The translations under genes were made by a program, and so were the position numbers. Shown one piece after another: positions 8,679 through 17,793 of a stretch of 64,000 bases of DNA. The stretch is from positions 158,775-222,774 of the forward strand of contig JADJJI010000006.1 in assembly GCA_016706565.1 (NCBI GenBank). Direction: 5' to 3'. Source of the stretch: Piscinibacter sp. Lineage in GTDB: Bacteria > Pseudomonadota > Gammaproteobacteria > Burkholderiales > Burkholderiaceae_C. The first letter of the stretch is position 1; each line of letters begins with the position of its first letter. The notes under the pieces are model-generated. The model was not told where the DNA came from, did no database searches, and saw nothing but the letters and a program-made list of their open reading frames with translations.

Positions 8679-9710
8679 TCAGCCGTTCCTGATGCGGCTC
8701 ACCAGGGCGCGAGTGAACTCCGAGGTGCTCGCCTTGCCGCCGAGATCGCCGGTGCGCACCATGTCGATGTTCAAGGTGGCGTCGATGGCGCGGCGCAGGC
8801 GATCGGCCAGGTCCTTGCGCTTGACGTGGTCGAGCATCATCGCGGCGGCGAGCATCAGCGCGATCGGATTGGCCTTGCCCTGGCCGGCGATGTCGGGCGC
8901 CGAGCCGTGCACGGCCTCGAAGATCGCCGCGTCGGCGCCGATGTTGGCGCCCGGCGCCATGCCCAGGCCTCCGACCAGGCCGGCGACCAGGTCCGACAGG
9001 ATGTCGCCGAACAGGTTGGTCGTGACCAACATGTCGAACTGCCACGGGTTGAGCACCAGCTTCATCGCGCAGGCGTCGACGATCACCGTGTCCATCGCGA
9101 AGCGGCCCTTGTACTTCTGCTCGTACATCTGCTCGGCCGTCTCCTTGAAGATGCCGGTGAGCGCCTTCATGATGTTGGCCTTGTGCACGATCGTCACCTT
9201 CTTGCGGCCGGTGGCGATGGCGTGCTCGAAGGCGAACTCGAGGATGCGCCGGCAGCCGGCGCGGGTGTTGATGCCGGTGGCCATGGCCACGGCGTGCGGG
9301 TCGTCGTCGATCTGCACGTAGTGCTCGTGGCCGATGTACAGGCCCTCGAGGTTCTCGCGCACCACCACCAGGTCGATCTTGTCGAAGCGGCCGCCGGGGA
9401 CGATGGTCAGCGCCGGGCGCAGGTTGGCGAACAGCTTGAATTCCTCGCGCAGCCGCACGTTCGAGCTGCGGTAGCCGCCGCCCGAGGGCGTTTCCAGCGG
9501 GCCCTTGAGGGCCAGGCGCGTGCGGCGGATGCTGTCCAACGTGGCTTTCGGCAGCGGATCGCCGCTGGACGTCACGCCCGCCAGGCCGGCGACCTGGGGC
9601 TCCCAGTCGAAGGGTGCACCCAGCGCGTCGAGCGCAGCCAGCGTGGCCTCGACGATTTCGGGGCCGATGCCGTCGCCGGCGATCAGGGTGGCGGGAATGC
9701 GGTTGGACAT
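8679..9710 (-). CDS. Isocitrate/isopropylmalate dehydrogenase family protein (NAD-type)
   Basis: A 343-residue beta-decarboxylating dehydrogenase. It starts with the typical ATLIAGDGIGPEIVEA, keeps the substrate loop (VRENLEGLYIGHE), the DACAMKLVLNPWQFDMLVTTNLFGDILSDL metal and substrate region in pieces, and the cofactor segment VHGSAPDIAGQGKANPIA. Length and motifs fit NAD-dependent isocitrate dehydrogenase of the short bacterial type. A 3-isopropylmalate or tartrate role is less likely, since no leu genes lie nearby. It would convert isocitrate to 2-oxoglutarate in the TCA cycle. Start at ATG 9710. Confidence 0.82.
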   Translation of the reverse strand: MSNRIPATLIAGDGIGPEIVEATLAALDALGAPFDWEPQVAGLAGVTSSGDPLPKATLDSIRRTRLALKGPLETPSGGGYRSSNVRLREEFKLFANLRPALTIVPGGRFDKIDLVVVRENLEGLYIGHEHYVQIDDDPHAVAMATGINTRAGCRRILEFAFEHAIATGRKKVTIVHKANIMKALTGIFKETAEQMYEQKYKGRFAMDTVIVDACAMKLVLNPWQFDMLVTTNLFGDILSDLVAGLVGGLGMAPGANIGADAAIFEAVHGSAPDIAGQGKANPIALMLAAAMMLDHVKRKDLADRLRRAIDATLNIDMVRTGDLGGKASTSEFTRALVSRIRNG

Positions 9711-10198
9711 GGTCGGTTCTTCCGTGGGTCGGCGCAAAGACCGTCAGCATAAACCCGTAATCTTGGCATCTGGCTGACACGGACTGCGGCCGCTCGGAGA
9801 GTGGCTCCTGCAGATCGATGCATGCCGCTGCCCGCGATCCGGCGATGCACCGACCGCATCCGCCACTGCGATCAGGATGCCACGCGGCGGTGCACCGGCC
9901 TGTCCACCGCTTCATTCAGGTTCACCCGGTACTGACTCGCTGCCGGCTCCGCGGCGAAGCCGCCCGGCACCGGCCGTGCAGGGCATCCTCGAGGGCGCAG
10001 GCGCGACGCGGCCCGGTCGAGAAGGTCGGTCGGGCGTTCCATTCCGGTGTCATGGACGGTCAGTTCGGACCCAGCACAATCACCCGCACCGGAAGTCGAG
10101 CGACCGGGTAAATTCGTGCCAATGTTGTTCACCATTGCTCGGACCCGGATTTCGCGGCCAGGCCGTCAAGCCTCCCGCCGTGCTCGTTCCTCGGGACG
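9711..10198. other. Intergenic region, divergent promoters expected
   Basis: This 488-base gap separates the divergent dehydrogenase and glutamate-cysteine ligase genes. It must hold their promoters, but I see no clear -35/-10 pair, no strong palindrome and no convincing short gene. Short open frames here have no recognisable product. Confidence 0.4.
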
Positions 10199-11728
10199 AT
10201 GATGCTTTCGCAGCGTCGCATCGCGGATCGCCTGCATGCCCTGCCGCACGGCAGGCTGCAGGGAATGCTGCGCGGCATCGAGAAGGAGAGCCTGCGCACG
10301 CGACCGGACGGTTCGCTGGCCTTGACGCCCCACCCGCCGGCTCTGGGTTCCGCCCTCACGCATCCCCACATCACGACCGATTTCAGCGAGTCACAGCTCG
10401 AACTGATCACAGGCGTGCATGGCAGTGTCGAATCCTGCCTTGAGGAGCTCGGCCAGATCCACCAGCATGTCTACCGGTCGATCGGCGACGAGCTGCTGTG
10501 GGCCGGCAGCATGCCTTGCGACCTGCCGCCGGATGCGTCGATCCCGATCGCCAACTACGGCAACTCGAACATCGGCCGCGCGAAAGCCGTGTATCGAATC
10601 GGCTTGAGCCATCGCTACGGCAAACGCATGCAGACGATCTCGGGCATCCACTACAACTGGTCGATGCCTGGACTGGGCACCGACGAGTACTTCGCGCTGA
10701 TTCGCAACTTCCGTCGCCACTCGTTCCTGCTGCTGTATCTGTTCGGAGCATCGCCGGCGCTGGGTTCGAGTTTCATGACCGGCCGGGCACACGGCCTGAC
10801 ACCGGTGGGGCCCGACACCCTCGGGATGCCGCAGGCCACGTCGCTTCGCATGGGCCGACTGGGCTACCAGAGCGACGCCCAGTCGGCGCTGGCGGTGAGC
10901 TACAACAGCCTGGAGCACTATGCGGCGACTCTGCAGGAGGCCCTGACGCGGCAGTACCCGGCTTACGAGGCGATCGGGGTCGTCGATCGCGAAGGCAACT
11001 ACAGGCAACTCGCGACGACCTTGCTCCAGATCGAGAACGAGTTCTACGGAACGATCCGCCCGAAACGCGTGATCAGGCCAGCAGAGCGACCGCTGCACGC
11101 GCTGCGTGAACGCGGGGTCGAGTACGTCGAGGTGCGCTGCCTGGACCTCGATCCCTTCGAGCCGCTGGGCATCGGGCCCGGCACGGCGCGCTTCGTCGAC
11201 CTGTTTCTTCTGCACAGCCTGCTGGCCGACAGTCCTGCGGATTCACCTCAGGAAACCGAGGCGCTTTCCCGCAACCAGGACCTCGTTGCGACGCGCGGGC
11301 GCGAGCCCGGCTTGCGGCTCGAACGGGGCGATGGTGAGATCGCCCTGACCGACTGGGCGGCCAGCCTGCTCGATGAGATCGAGCCGATCGCCCACGCGCT
11401 GGACACGATCGAAGGCGGCCTGGGCTACCGCGACTGCCTTCGACGCGCACGAAGCGCTGTGAGTGATGCCGCACTGTTGCCGTCTGCACGAGTGCTGGAG
11501 ACCATGCGGCGGAACTTTGGTGGCTCGCACCGCGGTTTTGTCGGTGCCCAGTCCACCAAGGCAAAGCACCAGTTGCTCGAGATGCCCTGGCCGGCTGACT
11601 CGCAGGCGAAGCTCGGCCAGATGGCCGCGGTCTCCCTGCAAGAGCAGGCCCGCATCGAGGCACAGGACCTGACCGACTTCGAAACCTACCGGCGGGCCTA
11701 TCTCGCGCCGGAACGACTTCAACCGTGA
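10199..11728 (+). CDS. gshA: Glutamate-cysteine ligase
   Basis: A 509-residue enzyme of the E. coli GshA type, which joins glutamate and cysteine with ATP in the first step of glutathione synthesis in the cytoplasm. Visible family landmarks are GIEKESLR near residue 25, ITTDFSESQLELIT near residue 60 (substrate and metal binding), RIGLSHRYGKRMQTISGIHYN, and EYVEVRCLDLDPF near residue 310. The start is one of two tandem ATG codons at 10199 and 10202. It stands alone and is convergent with the sugar operon, 10 bases away. Confidence 0.93.
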   Translation: MMLSQRRIADRLHALPHGRLQGMLRGIEKESLRTRPDGSLALTPHPPALGSALTHPHITTDFSESQLELITGVHGSVESCLEELGQIHQHVYRSIGDELLWAGSMPCDLPPDASIPIANYGNSNIGRAKAVYRIGLSHRYGKRMQTISGIHYNWSMPGLGTDEYFALIRNFRRHSFLLLYLFGASPALGSSFMTGRAHGLTPVGPDTLGMPQATSLRMGRLGYQSDAQSALAVSYNSLEHYAATLQEALTRQYPAYEAIGVVDREGNYRQLATTLLQIENEFYGTIRPKRVIRPAERPLHALRERGVEYVEVRCLDLDPFEPLGIGPGTARFVDLFLLHSLLADSPADSPQETEALSRNQDLVATRGREPGLRLERGDGEIALTDWAASLLDEIEPIAHALDTIEGGLGYRDCLRRARSAVSDAALLPSARVLETMRRNFGGSHRGFVGAQSTKAKHQLLEMPWPADSQAKLGQMAAVSLQEQARIEAQDLTDFETYRRAYLAPERLQP

Positions 11729-11738
11729 AGCCAGAATC

Positions 11739-12884
11739 TCATGGCGCCGTGTCGTCGACCTCGGTCAGCGCGCGCCGAAGACATGGCTGGCGAATGGTCA
11801 GCCCGGCGCGGGCTGCAGCGGCAATCACGGGCTCGAATCGGCGGCGCTTCTTCTGGGCATGGTGCTGCGCGATGTCGGACAGCCGGTGCGCAAGGAACGG
11901 GTTCAGCAGGCGTTCGCGCAGGCCTTCGAGGTAGCTGCGCGCAGCCTCGCCCTGGCCCAGGACATCGAAGACCGGCAGCACCTCGTCGCGCCAGACGTCT
12001 TCGAGTCGTTCGCGCAGCGCGAGGTCGTGCATCGCCTCGAGCACCGTCTCGCCGGCTGGCCGGCCGTCGACGAGCCAGCACTCGGCGAGGAAGCTGTGCG
12101 CCAGGTTGAGCAACCACAGCTTGAGCCGCTCGAAACCGGCCAGGTCGTCGGTCAGCACGATGGCCGGGTGGCTGCACGGGAGCACCATTCGCGGCCGGCA
12201 TTCGATGGCCCACAGCGCATACGGCTCGGCGATCGCGCCGGCCGGGTGCAAGGGCTCCGACACGATGCGATCGACCAGAGAATTGACCCACACGCAGTGC
12301 TCGCGCAGATAGGCGATGAAACCCGCTGGCGCACCCCAGCCGCTGGCCACCGCCACCACGATCTCGCGCAGCGTGTCGCCGTTGCGCCCGACCAGCTCGC
12401 ACGGGCACAGGGTCATCGGTGCGTCGGGCACCTGCCGCCAGCGATGCCACAGCAGCACGGCGAGCCTGGCCGGATAGCTGCGCGGCGGGGCGCCCGTCAT
12501 GGCCAGCGCCTGTGCGCCGTCGGCGGAATCGAGGGCATAGCCCTGGTCGGCGGTGTTCGAGACGATCACCTGCACCTGCGAGGCCATGGCCTCCAGCAGG
12601 CGCGCCCAATCGCGCCCTGCGTGCCACGCCGCCCGCACCGACGTGACCTGCACCACTTCGTCGATCGCCGCGCCGTCGCGCAAGCCGCGCAGGCGCACCG
12701 GGTAACCTTGCGCCGCGGACAAGGCCGACAACCTCGTGCTGCTCTGCGCGCTGTCGGTGTTCTGCACCACCGCGATGCCGCCCAGGGCCTGGCCGAGCGG
12801 CAGGGCCTGCGACACGAACAGGTCGACGTGGGCCTGCAGGAACCGGCCGGTCCCGAACTGCAGGATCGGCGCGCCAGCTAGCAC
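11739..12884 (-). CDS. Tagaturonate/fructuronate reductase-like (mannitol dehydrogenase family)
   Basis: A 381-residue NAD-dependent reductase of the long-chain mannitol dehydrogenase family (FGTGRFLQAHVD at the N-terminal nucleotide site; VELVGRNGDTL- and FVNSLVDRIV-like segments in the middle; KLWLLNLAHSFLAE-type helix). Relatives reduce D-tagaturonate to D-altronate (UxaB) or D-fructuronate to D-mannonate (UxuB). The preceding gene encodes an LgoD-like enzyme that would make D-tagaturonate, so the UxaB reaction is preferred. The start is GTG 12884, overlapping the upstream stop codon, since homology begins a few residues after it. It is the last gene of the operon. Confidence 0.75.
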   Translation of the reverse strand: MLAGAPILQFGTGRFLQAHVDLFVSQALPLGQALGGIAVVQNTDSAQSSTRLSALSAAQGYPVRLRGLRDGAAIDEVVQVTSVRAAWHAGRDWARLLEAMASQVQVIVSNTADQGYALDSADGAQALAMTGAPPRSYPARLAVLLWHRWRQVPDAPMTLCPCELVGRNGDTLREIVVAVASGWGAPAGFIAYLREHCVWVNSLVDRIVSEPLHPAGAIAEPYALWAIECRPRMVLPCSHPAIVLTDDLAGFERLKLWLLNLAHSFLAECWLVDGRPAGETVLEAMHDLALRERLEDVWRDEVLPVFDVLGQGEAARSYLEGLRERLLNPFLAHRLSDIAQHHAQKKRRRFEPVIAAAARAGLTIRQPCLRRALTEVDDTAP

Positions 12885-13888
12885 TCGACGATGGCCTTGA
12901 TGACGCGCTGCGCCGGGTCCAGCAGGGTAGCGAAGTCGGCGGGCAGGTCGTGCAGCCGCAGCCGGTGCGTGTTCAGCGCAGCGGCGGGGATCCGGCCTGC
13001 GCGCATCGCCGCGAGCACGGTCTCGAAGTCCTCCATCGTCGCGTTGCGGCTGCCGAGCAGCGTGGTCTCGCGCTTGTGGAACTCGGGGTCGGCGAAGCAG
13101 ATCGAGTCGCGCACGATCGACACCAGCACGTACTTGCCACCGTGCGCGACGAAGCGGAAGCCCCGCTCCATGGCCTGCCGGTTGCCGGTGGCATCGAAGA
13201 CGACGTCGAAGAACTCGCCTTCGCTCAGTTCCGCCAGCCGCGCCTCGTCGTCCAGCCCGACCAGGACGCCAGCCTCGGCACCGAGCGACTGCAGACAGAA
13301 GCCGATGCGCTCGGCGCGCGTATCGAGCGCCGTGACGATCGCGCCCCGCAGGCGGCTGAAGATCAGCGCGGCCATGCCGATCGGGCCGGTGCCGACCACC
13401 AGCACGCGCTGGCCGGCGGCGACTTCGCCGCGGCGCACCGCGTGCGCGCCGATGGCGAGGAACTCGACCATCGCCGCCTGGTCCAGGCTGACACCTTCGG
13501 CCTTGTGCACGAAGGCCTGCGGCACGGCCAGCAGTTCGGCGAAGGCGCCGTCCCGATGCACGCCGAGCACCTGGATGTTCACGCAGCAGTTGGTCTTGCC
13601 GACGCGGCAGGCGATGCAGCTCCCGCAGGACAGGTAGGGCATCACGAACACCGGTTCGCCGGCGCGCAGCGGGCTGCCCGGTGGCGCTTCGGCCACCACG
13701 CCCGACAGTTCGTGGCCCATCACGCGCGGGTACTCGAGGTACGGCTGGTCGCCCGTGAAGATGTGCAGGTCCGTGCCGCACACGCCGACGCGCCGGACGC
13801 GCACCAGCACATCGGCTTCGCCGCGCACCGGTTCGGGACGGTCCTCGGCTTGCAGCACGCCCGGAGAGCGGCAGACCACGGTCAGCAT
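12878..13888 (-). CDS. Zinc-dependent L-galactonate 5-dehydrogenase-like enzyme
   Basis: A 336-residue medium-chain zinc dehydrogenase. It has catalytic zinc ligands (VCGTD, GHE), a structural zinc cysteine set (CGSCIACRVGKTNCC) and a Rossmann motif (VVGTGPIGMAAL). It shares distinctive segments with E. coli LgoD (YjjN): YPRVMGHE, GKTNCC followed by VLGVHRDGAF, and DPEFHKRETTLLGSRNAT. LgoD oxidises L-galactonate to D-tagaturonate. The match is judged from memory of LgoD and the exact substrate is inferred. Start at ATG 13888, overlapping the end of the lactonase gene. Confidence 0.75.
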   Translation of the reverse strand: MLTVVCRSPGVLQAEDRPEPVRGEADVLVRVRRVGVCGTDLHIFTGDQPYLEYPRVMGHELSGVVAEAPPGSPLRAGEPVFVMPYLSCGSCIACRVGKTNCCVNIQVLGVHRDGAFAELLAVPQAFVHKAEGVSLDQAAMVEFLAIGAHAVRRGEVAAGQRVLVVGTGPIGMAALIFSRLRGAIVTALDTRAERIGFCLQSLGAEAGVLVGLDDEARLAELSEGEFFDVVFDATGNRQAMERGFRFVAHGGKYVLVSIVRDSICFADPEFHKRETTLLGSRNATMEDFETVLAAMRAGRIPAAALNTHRLRLHDLPADFATLLDPAQRVIKAIVEC

Positions 13889-14748
13889 GTCATTCCTTGT
13901 CGATGGAGAGGAGGCTGGAGCCGGTAGAACCGATGGGCGTTGCCGCCGAACACCGCGTCGAGATCGTCGTCGTGCATGCCCGGCAAGGCCGTGCAGAGGC
14001 TGCGCGCCATGGTGAACCACTCCTCGTACTCGGCGGCCAGGCGAAGCACGGGCCAGTCGCTGCCCCACATCAGGCGTCGGGCGCCGAAACAGGCGAACAC
14101 GTGCTCGACGTAGGGCTGCAGGCGCAGCTCGCAGCAGCCCGGGCCGGCCTCGGTGAGCAGGCCGGAGAGCTTGCAGTGCACGTTCGGCAGCCGTGCGAGT
14201 GCGGCGATCTCGCGCTGCCAGTCACGCCGCGCTCCGCGAGCGATCGGCGGCCGTGCCGCGTGGTCGATCGCGATGGGCAGCTCCGGGTGCCGCTGTGCGA
14301 AGCAGCGCAGCGCCGGCAGCTGGCGCTGCAGCACCAGGGCGTCGAAACTCAGGCCGTGGTCGATCATGCACAGCACGGCCGTGTCGAGCGCCGGGTCGTC
14401 GATCCAGCGGTCGTCGGCCAGGTCCTGCAGCATCGCCCGCAGGCCCTTGAACTGCGGGTACTGCGCCAGGTGGGCGATGTAGACGGGCGCCCCGGCGCTC
14501 TTCAGGTCGATCCAACCGACCACACCGAGGACGAAGTCGTGGCGCATGGCCAGTTCGAGCGTGAACTCGGTGTCCGACATCGTGGCCAGGGACTGTACGA
14601 GCACGGTGCCGGCGATGCGGCAGCGCTGCAACTCCGGCAGCAGGTCGTCGGGGACGAAATCGCGGTGGATGGGGGCCAACGCAGGTGGCGGCCAGCGCCC
14701 CTGCCGGTTGGCGATGCGCCAGAACTGCTGGTGGGCGTCGATGCGCAT
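13882..14748 (-). CDS. Amidohydrolase-family sugar lactonase
   Basis: A 288-residue protein related to L-fuconolactonase/rhamnonolactonase (amidohydrolase 2 family): a start of RIDAHQQFW type, then CKLSGLLTEAG, and GARRLMWGSDWPVLRLA near the C-terminus. It would open the aldonolactone made by the aldo/keto reductase. One oddity: relatives usually have D-x-H-x-H (as in HQHFW) at the first metal site, while here the second histidine is glutamine (HQQFW). Activity may use fewer ligands. Start at ATG 14748; the stop overlaps the next start. Confidence 0.75.
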   Translation of the reverse strand: MRIDAHQQFWRIANRQGRWPPPALAPIHRDFVPDDLLPELQRCRIAGTVLVQSLATMSDTEFTLELAMRHDFVLGVVGWIDLKSAGAPVYIAHLAQYPQFKGLRAMLQDLADDRWIDDPALDTAVLCMIDHGLSFDALVLQRQLPALRCFAQRHPELPIAIDHAARPPIARGARRDWQREIAALARLPNVHCKLSGLLTEAGPGCCELRLQPYVEHVFACFGARRLMWGSDWPVLRLAAEYEEWFTMARSLCTALPGMHDDDLDAVFGGNAHRFYRLQPPLHRQGMTC

Positions 14749-14758
14749 GGTCGTGCGA

Positions 14759-15769
14759 TCAATGCTGCGGCAGGGGCGCGCGCGAGTCGACCAGTCCGCG
14801 TGCCTGCAGCGCCTTCCAGAAGTCCGCCGGGATGACCGACTCGAACTCGCCGACGTTCTGCGCCAGTTGCCGCGGGCCGTGCGCGCCGGCGACGCACGAC
14901 ACCACCGCCGGATGGGCGAGGGGAAACTGCAGCGCCGCCGCCGGCAGCGACACGTCGAACTCCGCACAGACGGTCTGCAGCGCCTTCACCCGCTGAACGA
15001 TGTCGACAGGCACGGGCGCGTAGTCGAAGCTGGAGGCTCCGGCCAGCACGCCCGAATTGAACGGGCCGGCAATGATCACCGCGACGCCGTGTCGCTGGCA
15101 GTCCTCGAGAAAGGGCGTCAGCGAGTCCTGTTCGAGCAGCGTGTAGCGGCCGGCCAGCATCACGCAATCCAGGTCGAAGGCCTGCAGACTGTCGTGCGCT
15201 ACCTGCCATTCGTTGACGCCCAGGCCGATGGCCGTCACGGCCCCGCCGTGGCGCAGCCGCTCGAGCGCGCGAAAGCCGCCGCCACGCGTGAGCTGATCCC
15301 AATGGTGCGCATGCCGATCGCCATGCGTGCGCCGTCCGATGTCGTGCACGAGCAGCAGGTCGATGCGCGCCAGGCCGAGTCGGCGCACGCTGTCTTCGAA
15401 GGAACGCATCACGCCGTCATGGCTGTAGTCGAACTGCGGCCGCAAGGGCAGCGGATCGGCCCAGCCGTCGTCGCCGGGCCGCACGCTGTCGTCCGGCCGC
15501 ATGAGCCGGCCGACCTTGGTGCTGAGCAGGTAGTCCGCGCGCGGCCGCAGCGACAGCGCCGCGCCGGTGCGCCACTCGGAGCGCGTGTAGCCGTAATACG
15601 GCGCCGTGTCGAACAGGCGCACACCAAGCTCCCACGCAGAATCGAACAGCGCCGCGGCATCCTGCTCCGACATCGGCTGGAACAACCCGCCAACCTGCGC
15701 ACAGCCGAGGCCGAACACCGGCAGGGCGAGCCCGGTGCGCGGCAGCGGCCGCCTGTCGGTGATCTTCAT
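14759..15769 (-). CDS. Aldo/keto reductase, probable L-sugar 1-dehydrogenase
   Basis: A 336-residue TIM-barrel oxidoreductase of the aldo/keto reductase superfamily. The catalytic tetrad can be placed: Asp and Tyr in LFDTAPYYGY, Lys in LLSTKVGR and His in LLLVHDIG. It resembles the group of L-fucose dehydrogenase, D-threo-aldose 1-dehydrogenase and plant L-galactose dehydrogenase, which oxidise C1 of the sugar to a lactone with NAD(P). A lactonase gene follows at once. The choice between L-galactose and L-fucose rests on the downstream genes, which favour L-galactose. Confidence 0.78.
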   Translation of the reverse strand: MKITDRRPLPRTGLALPVFGLGCAQVGGLFQPMSEQDAAALFDSAWELGVRLFDTAPYYGYTRSEWRTGAALSLRPRADYLLSTKVGRLMRPDDSVRPGDDGWADPLPLRPQFDYSHDGVMRSFEDSVRRLGLARIDLLLVHDIGRRTHGDRHAHHWDQLTRGGGFRALERLRHGGAVTAIGLGVNEWQVAHDSLQAFDLDCVMLAGRYTLLEQDSLTPFLEDCQRHGVAVIIAGPFNSGVLAGASSFDYAPVPVDIVQRVKALQTVCAEFDVSLPAAALQFPLAHPAVVSCVAGAHGPRQLAQNVGEFESVIPADFWKALQARGLVDSRAPLPQH

Positions 15770-15799
15770 CGCAGCAGCGCAGCCGGCGAAACCGAGGTC

Positions 15800-16744
15800 T
15801 CAGTAGAGGACGTTCTTCGCCTCGGGTGTGTCGATGTTCTTCTTGGTCACCATGACCACGCCGGTGTCGAGGAACTTCGGCACCTTCTTGCCCGCGACCA
15901 CGTCGGCGACGGTCGTCACGCCCAGGTGGCCCATCATGTAGGCGCTCTGCACCGCGATCGCCTCGATGGTGCCGTCCTTGACGAAGGCCTGCAGGTCGCC
16001 GTTGCCGTCGAAGCCGATCGCCGCCACCTTGCCGGCCTTGCCCGACTGCACCAGCGCGCGGCCCATGCCGATCGCGGTGGGCTCGTTGGCACCGAATACT
16101 CCCTTGAGGTCAGCGTTCGCGGCCAACACGTCAGTGGTCTGGTTCAGCGCCGTGCCCATCTGCGAGTTCGAATAGAACGTACCGACGATCTTCAGCTTCG
16201 AATGCGTCTCGATGTACTTGCGGAAGCCGCCGACGCGGCCGATCTCCGAGCCCGAGCCGGCGGTGAAGGACATGATGGCGATCTTGCCTTCCTTGCCGAT
16301 CTTGTCGATCAGCGCCTGGGCGCACAGCTCGCCGGCCTTCTTGTTGTCGGTGGCGAGGAAGGACTGGTAGTAGTTCTTGCCCGCGTCCGACGCGGCCGAG
16401 TCGATCAGGATCACCGGGATCTTGGCCTCCCAGGCCTTCTTCATCGCCGGGATCAGCGCGTCCGGGTCGGACGGCGCGAGCACGATGCCGGCCACCTTGC
16501 GGTTGACCGCGTTCTCGACCAGCGCCACCTGGCCGGCCAGGTCGGTGTCGGAGGCCGCGCCCTGGAAGGTGGCGGTGTAGCCCTTGAGCTTGGCGGCGCC
16601 GTCGTTCGCGCCCTTCTTGACGTTCTGCCAGAAGTCGGAGTTGACGGTCTTGACGATGACCGCGATCTCCTTGTCGGCGGCCGAGGCCGCAAAGGCGGAC
16701 AGCGCCAGCGTGGCGGCGCACAGGGTGGTGAGCAGAGTCTTCAT
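15800..16744 (-). CDS. CUT2 sugar ABC transporter substrate-binding protein
   Basis: A 314-residue periplasmic binding protein of the ribose/galactose (RbsB) type. The start at ATG 16744 gives a clear signal peptide (MKTLLTTLCAATLALSAFAASAA). The mature part follows the family layout (IAVIVKTVNSDFWQNVKKG, ENAVNRKVAGIVLAPSDPDALIP, GVFGANEPTAIGMGRAL, IGFDGNGDLQAFV). The gene context implies an L-sugar ligand, such as L-galactose or L-fucose. The permease and ATPase genes lie upstream in the same operon. Confidence 0.87.
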   Translation of the reverse strand: MKTLLTTLCAATLALSAFAASAADKEIAVIVKTVNSDFWQNVKKGANDGAAKLKGYTATFQGAASDTDLAGQVALVENAVNRKVAGIVLAPSDPDALIPAMKKAWEAKIPVILIDSAASDAGKNYYQSFLATDNKKAGELCAQALIDKIGKEGKIAIMSFTAGSGSEIGRVGGFRKYIETHSKLKIVGTFYSNSQMGTALNQTTDVLAANADLKGVFGANEPTAIGMGRALVQSGKAGKVAAIGFDGNGDLQAFVKDGTIEAIAVQSAYMMGHLGVTTVADVVAGKKVPKFLDTGVVMVTKKNIDTPEAKNVLY

Positions 16745-16809
16745 GGCGATCCTTCGTTGGAAAGGTTGTCTCTCTTCGGGGGCTGCCGGCCGGTCCCGCC
16801 GGCGGGGAT

Positions 16810-17793
16810 TCATCGTCGATGGCGCATCTGGTCGATCCACACCGTGAGCAGGATGACCATGCCGATGACGATCTGCTGGGTGAAGGCGGACACGCCGCCC
16901 ATGTTCAGTCCGTTGCGCAGGATGCCGATCACGAAGGCGCCGATCACGGTGCCGGAGATCGTGCCCACGCCGCCCGACAGCGAGGTGCCACCGATCACCG
17001 CGGCGGCGATCGCGTCGAGCTCGTACATCAGGCCTTCGCTGGGCTGCGCCGTGACCAGCCTCGAGGCGAGCACGCAACCCGTGAGCCCGGCCAGCGTGCC
17101 CGACAGCACATAGGCGAACAAGGTCACGCCGCGGACGTTCACGCCGGACAGGCGCGCCGCCTCGCTGTTCGAGCCGATGGCGTAGAGATGCCGCCCGAGC
17201 GTCGTGCGGTTGAGCATGACCGCGACCGCAACGGCCAGCAGCACCATCAGCAGCACGGGATAGGGAATGCCGGGGAAGCTGACGTCGGGGAATCCATCCG
17301 CCCCCACCGTGGCGACACGCCACAGCGAGCCGTTGCCAATCTCGGCAAAGCTGTCGCCGAGGCTGCCGATCGCCTTGGCATCGGTGATCTGCAGTGCGAC
17401 ACCGCGCGCCACCAGCATCATGCCCAGCGTGGCGATGAAGGGCGGCAGCCGCAGCCAGGTGACGGCCACGCCGTTGACGACGCCGCACAAGGCGCCGACG
17501 AGCACGCCCGCCAGCATGCCGGCGGGCACCGGTGCGCCCGCCTTCACCGCCAGGGCCGAGACGACGCCCGACAGCGCGAGGATGGCGCCCACCGACAGGT
17601 CGATCCCCCCGGTGATGATCACGCAGGTGGCGCCGATGCCGAGGTAGGCGATCGATGTCACCTGCAGCGCGACCGTCATGCCATTGCCCACCGTCAGGAA
17701 GGCGTCGCTGACGAAGGCGAACACGATCGTCAGCCCGAACAGGCTGGCCAGCGCCGCGAACTTCTGGAACAGGTCCTTCTGCTTGTCGTTCAT
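16810..17793 (-). CDS. CUT2 sugar ABC transporter permease
   Basis: A 327-residue inner-membrane protein of the RbsC family with about eight to ten hydrophobic segments and the family signature TGGIDLSVGAILALSGV near residue 70, followed by an AAVIGGTSLSGGVGTISGT segment that contacts the ATPase. Start at ATG 17793, overlapping the end of the ATPase gene by four bases. It forms the import channel with the neighbouring ATPase and binding protein. Confidence 0.9.
   Translation of the reverse strand: MNDKQKDLFQKFAALASLFGLTIVFAFVSDAFLTVGNGMTVALQVTSIAYLGIGATCVIITGGIDLSVGAILALSGVVSALAVKAGAPVPAGMLAGVLVGALCGVVNGVAVTWLRLPPFIATLGMMLVARGVALQITDAKAIGSLGDSFAEIGNGSLWRVATVGADGFPDVSFPGIPYPVLLMVLLAVAVAVMLNRTTLGRHLYAIGSNSEAARLSGVNVRGVTLFAYVLSGTLAGLTGCVLASRLVTAQPSEGLMYELDAIAAAVIGGTSLSGGVGTISGTVIGAFVIGILRNGLNMGGVSAFTQQIVIGMVILLTVWIDQMRHRR

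Noticed and set aside
9711-10198. Short open frames on both strands between the dehydrogenase gene and gshA.
   Set aside because: No ribosome site, no recognisable protein, and composition as expected by chance in high-GC DNA.
11739-13781. A very long open frame (680 codons) covering two operon genes on the minus strand.
   Set aside because: Its first half has no family resemblance and is antiphase to the zinc dehydrogenase gene; only the part from 12,884 down reads as a mannitol dehydrogenase-type enzyme.
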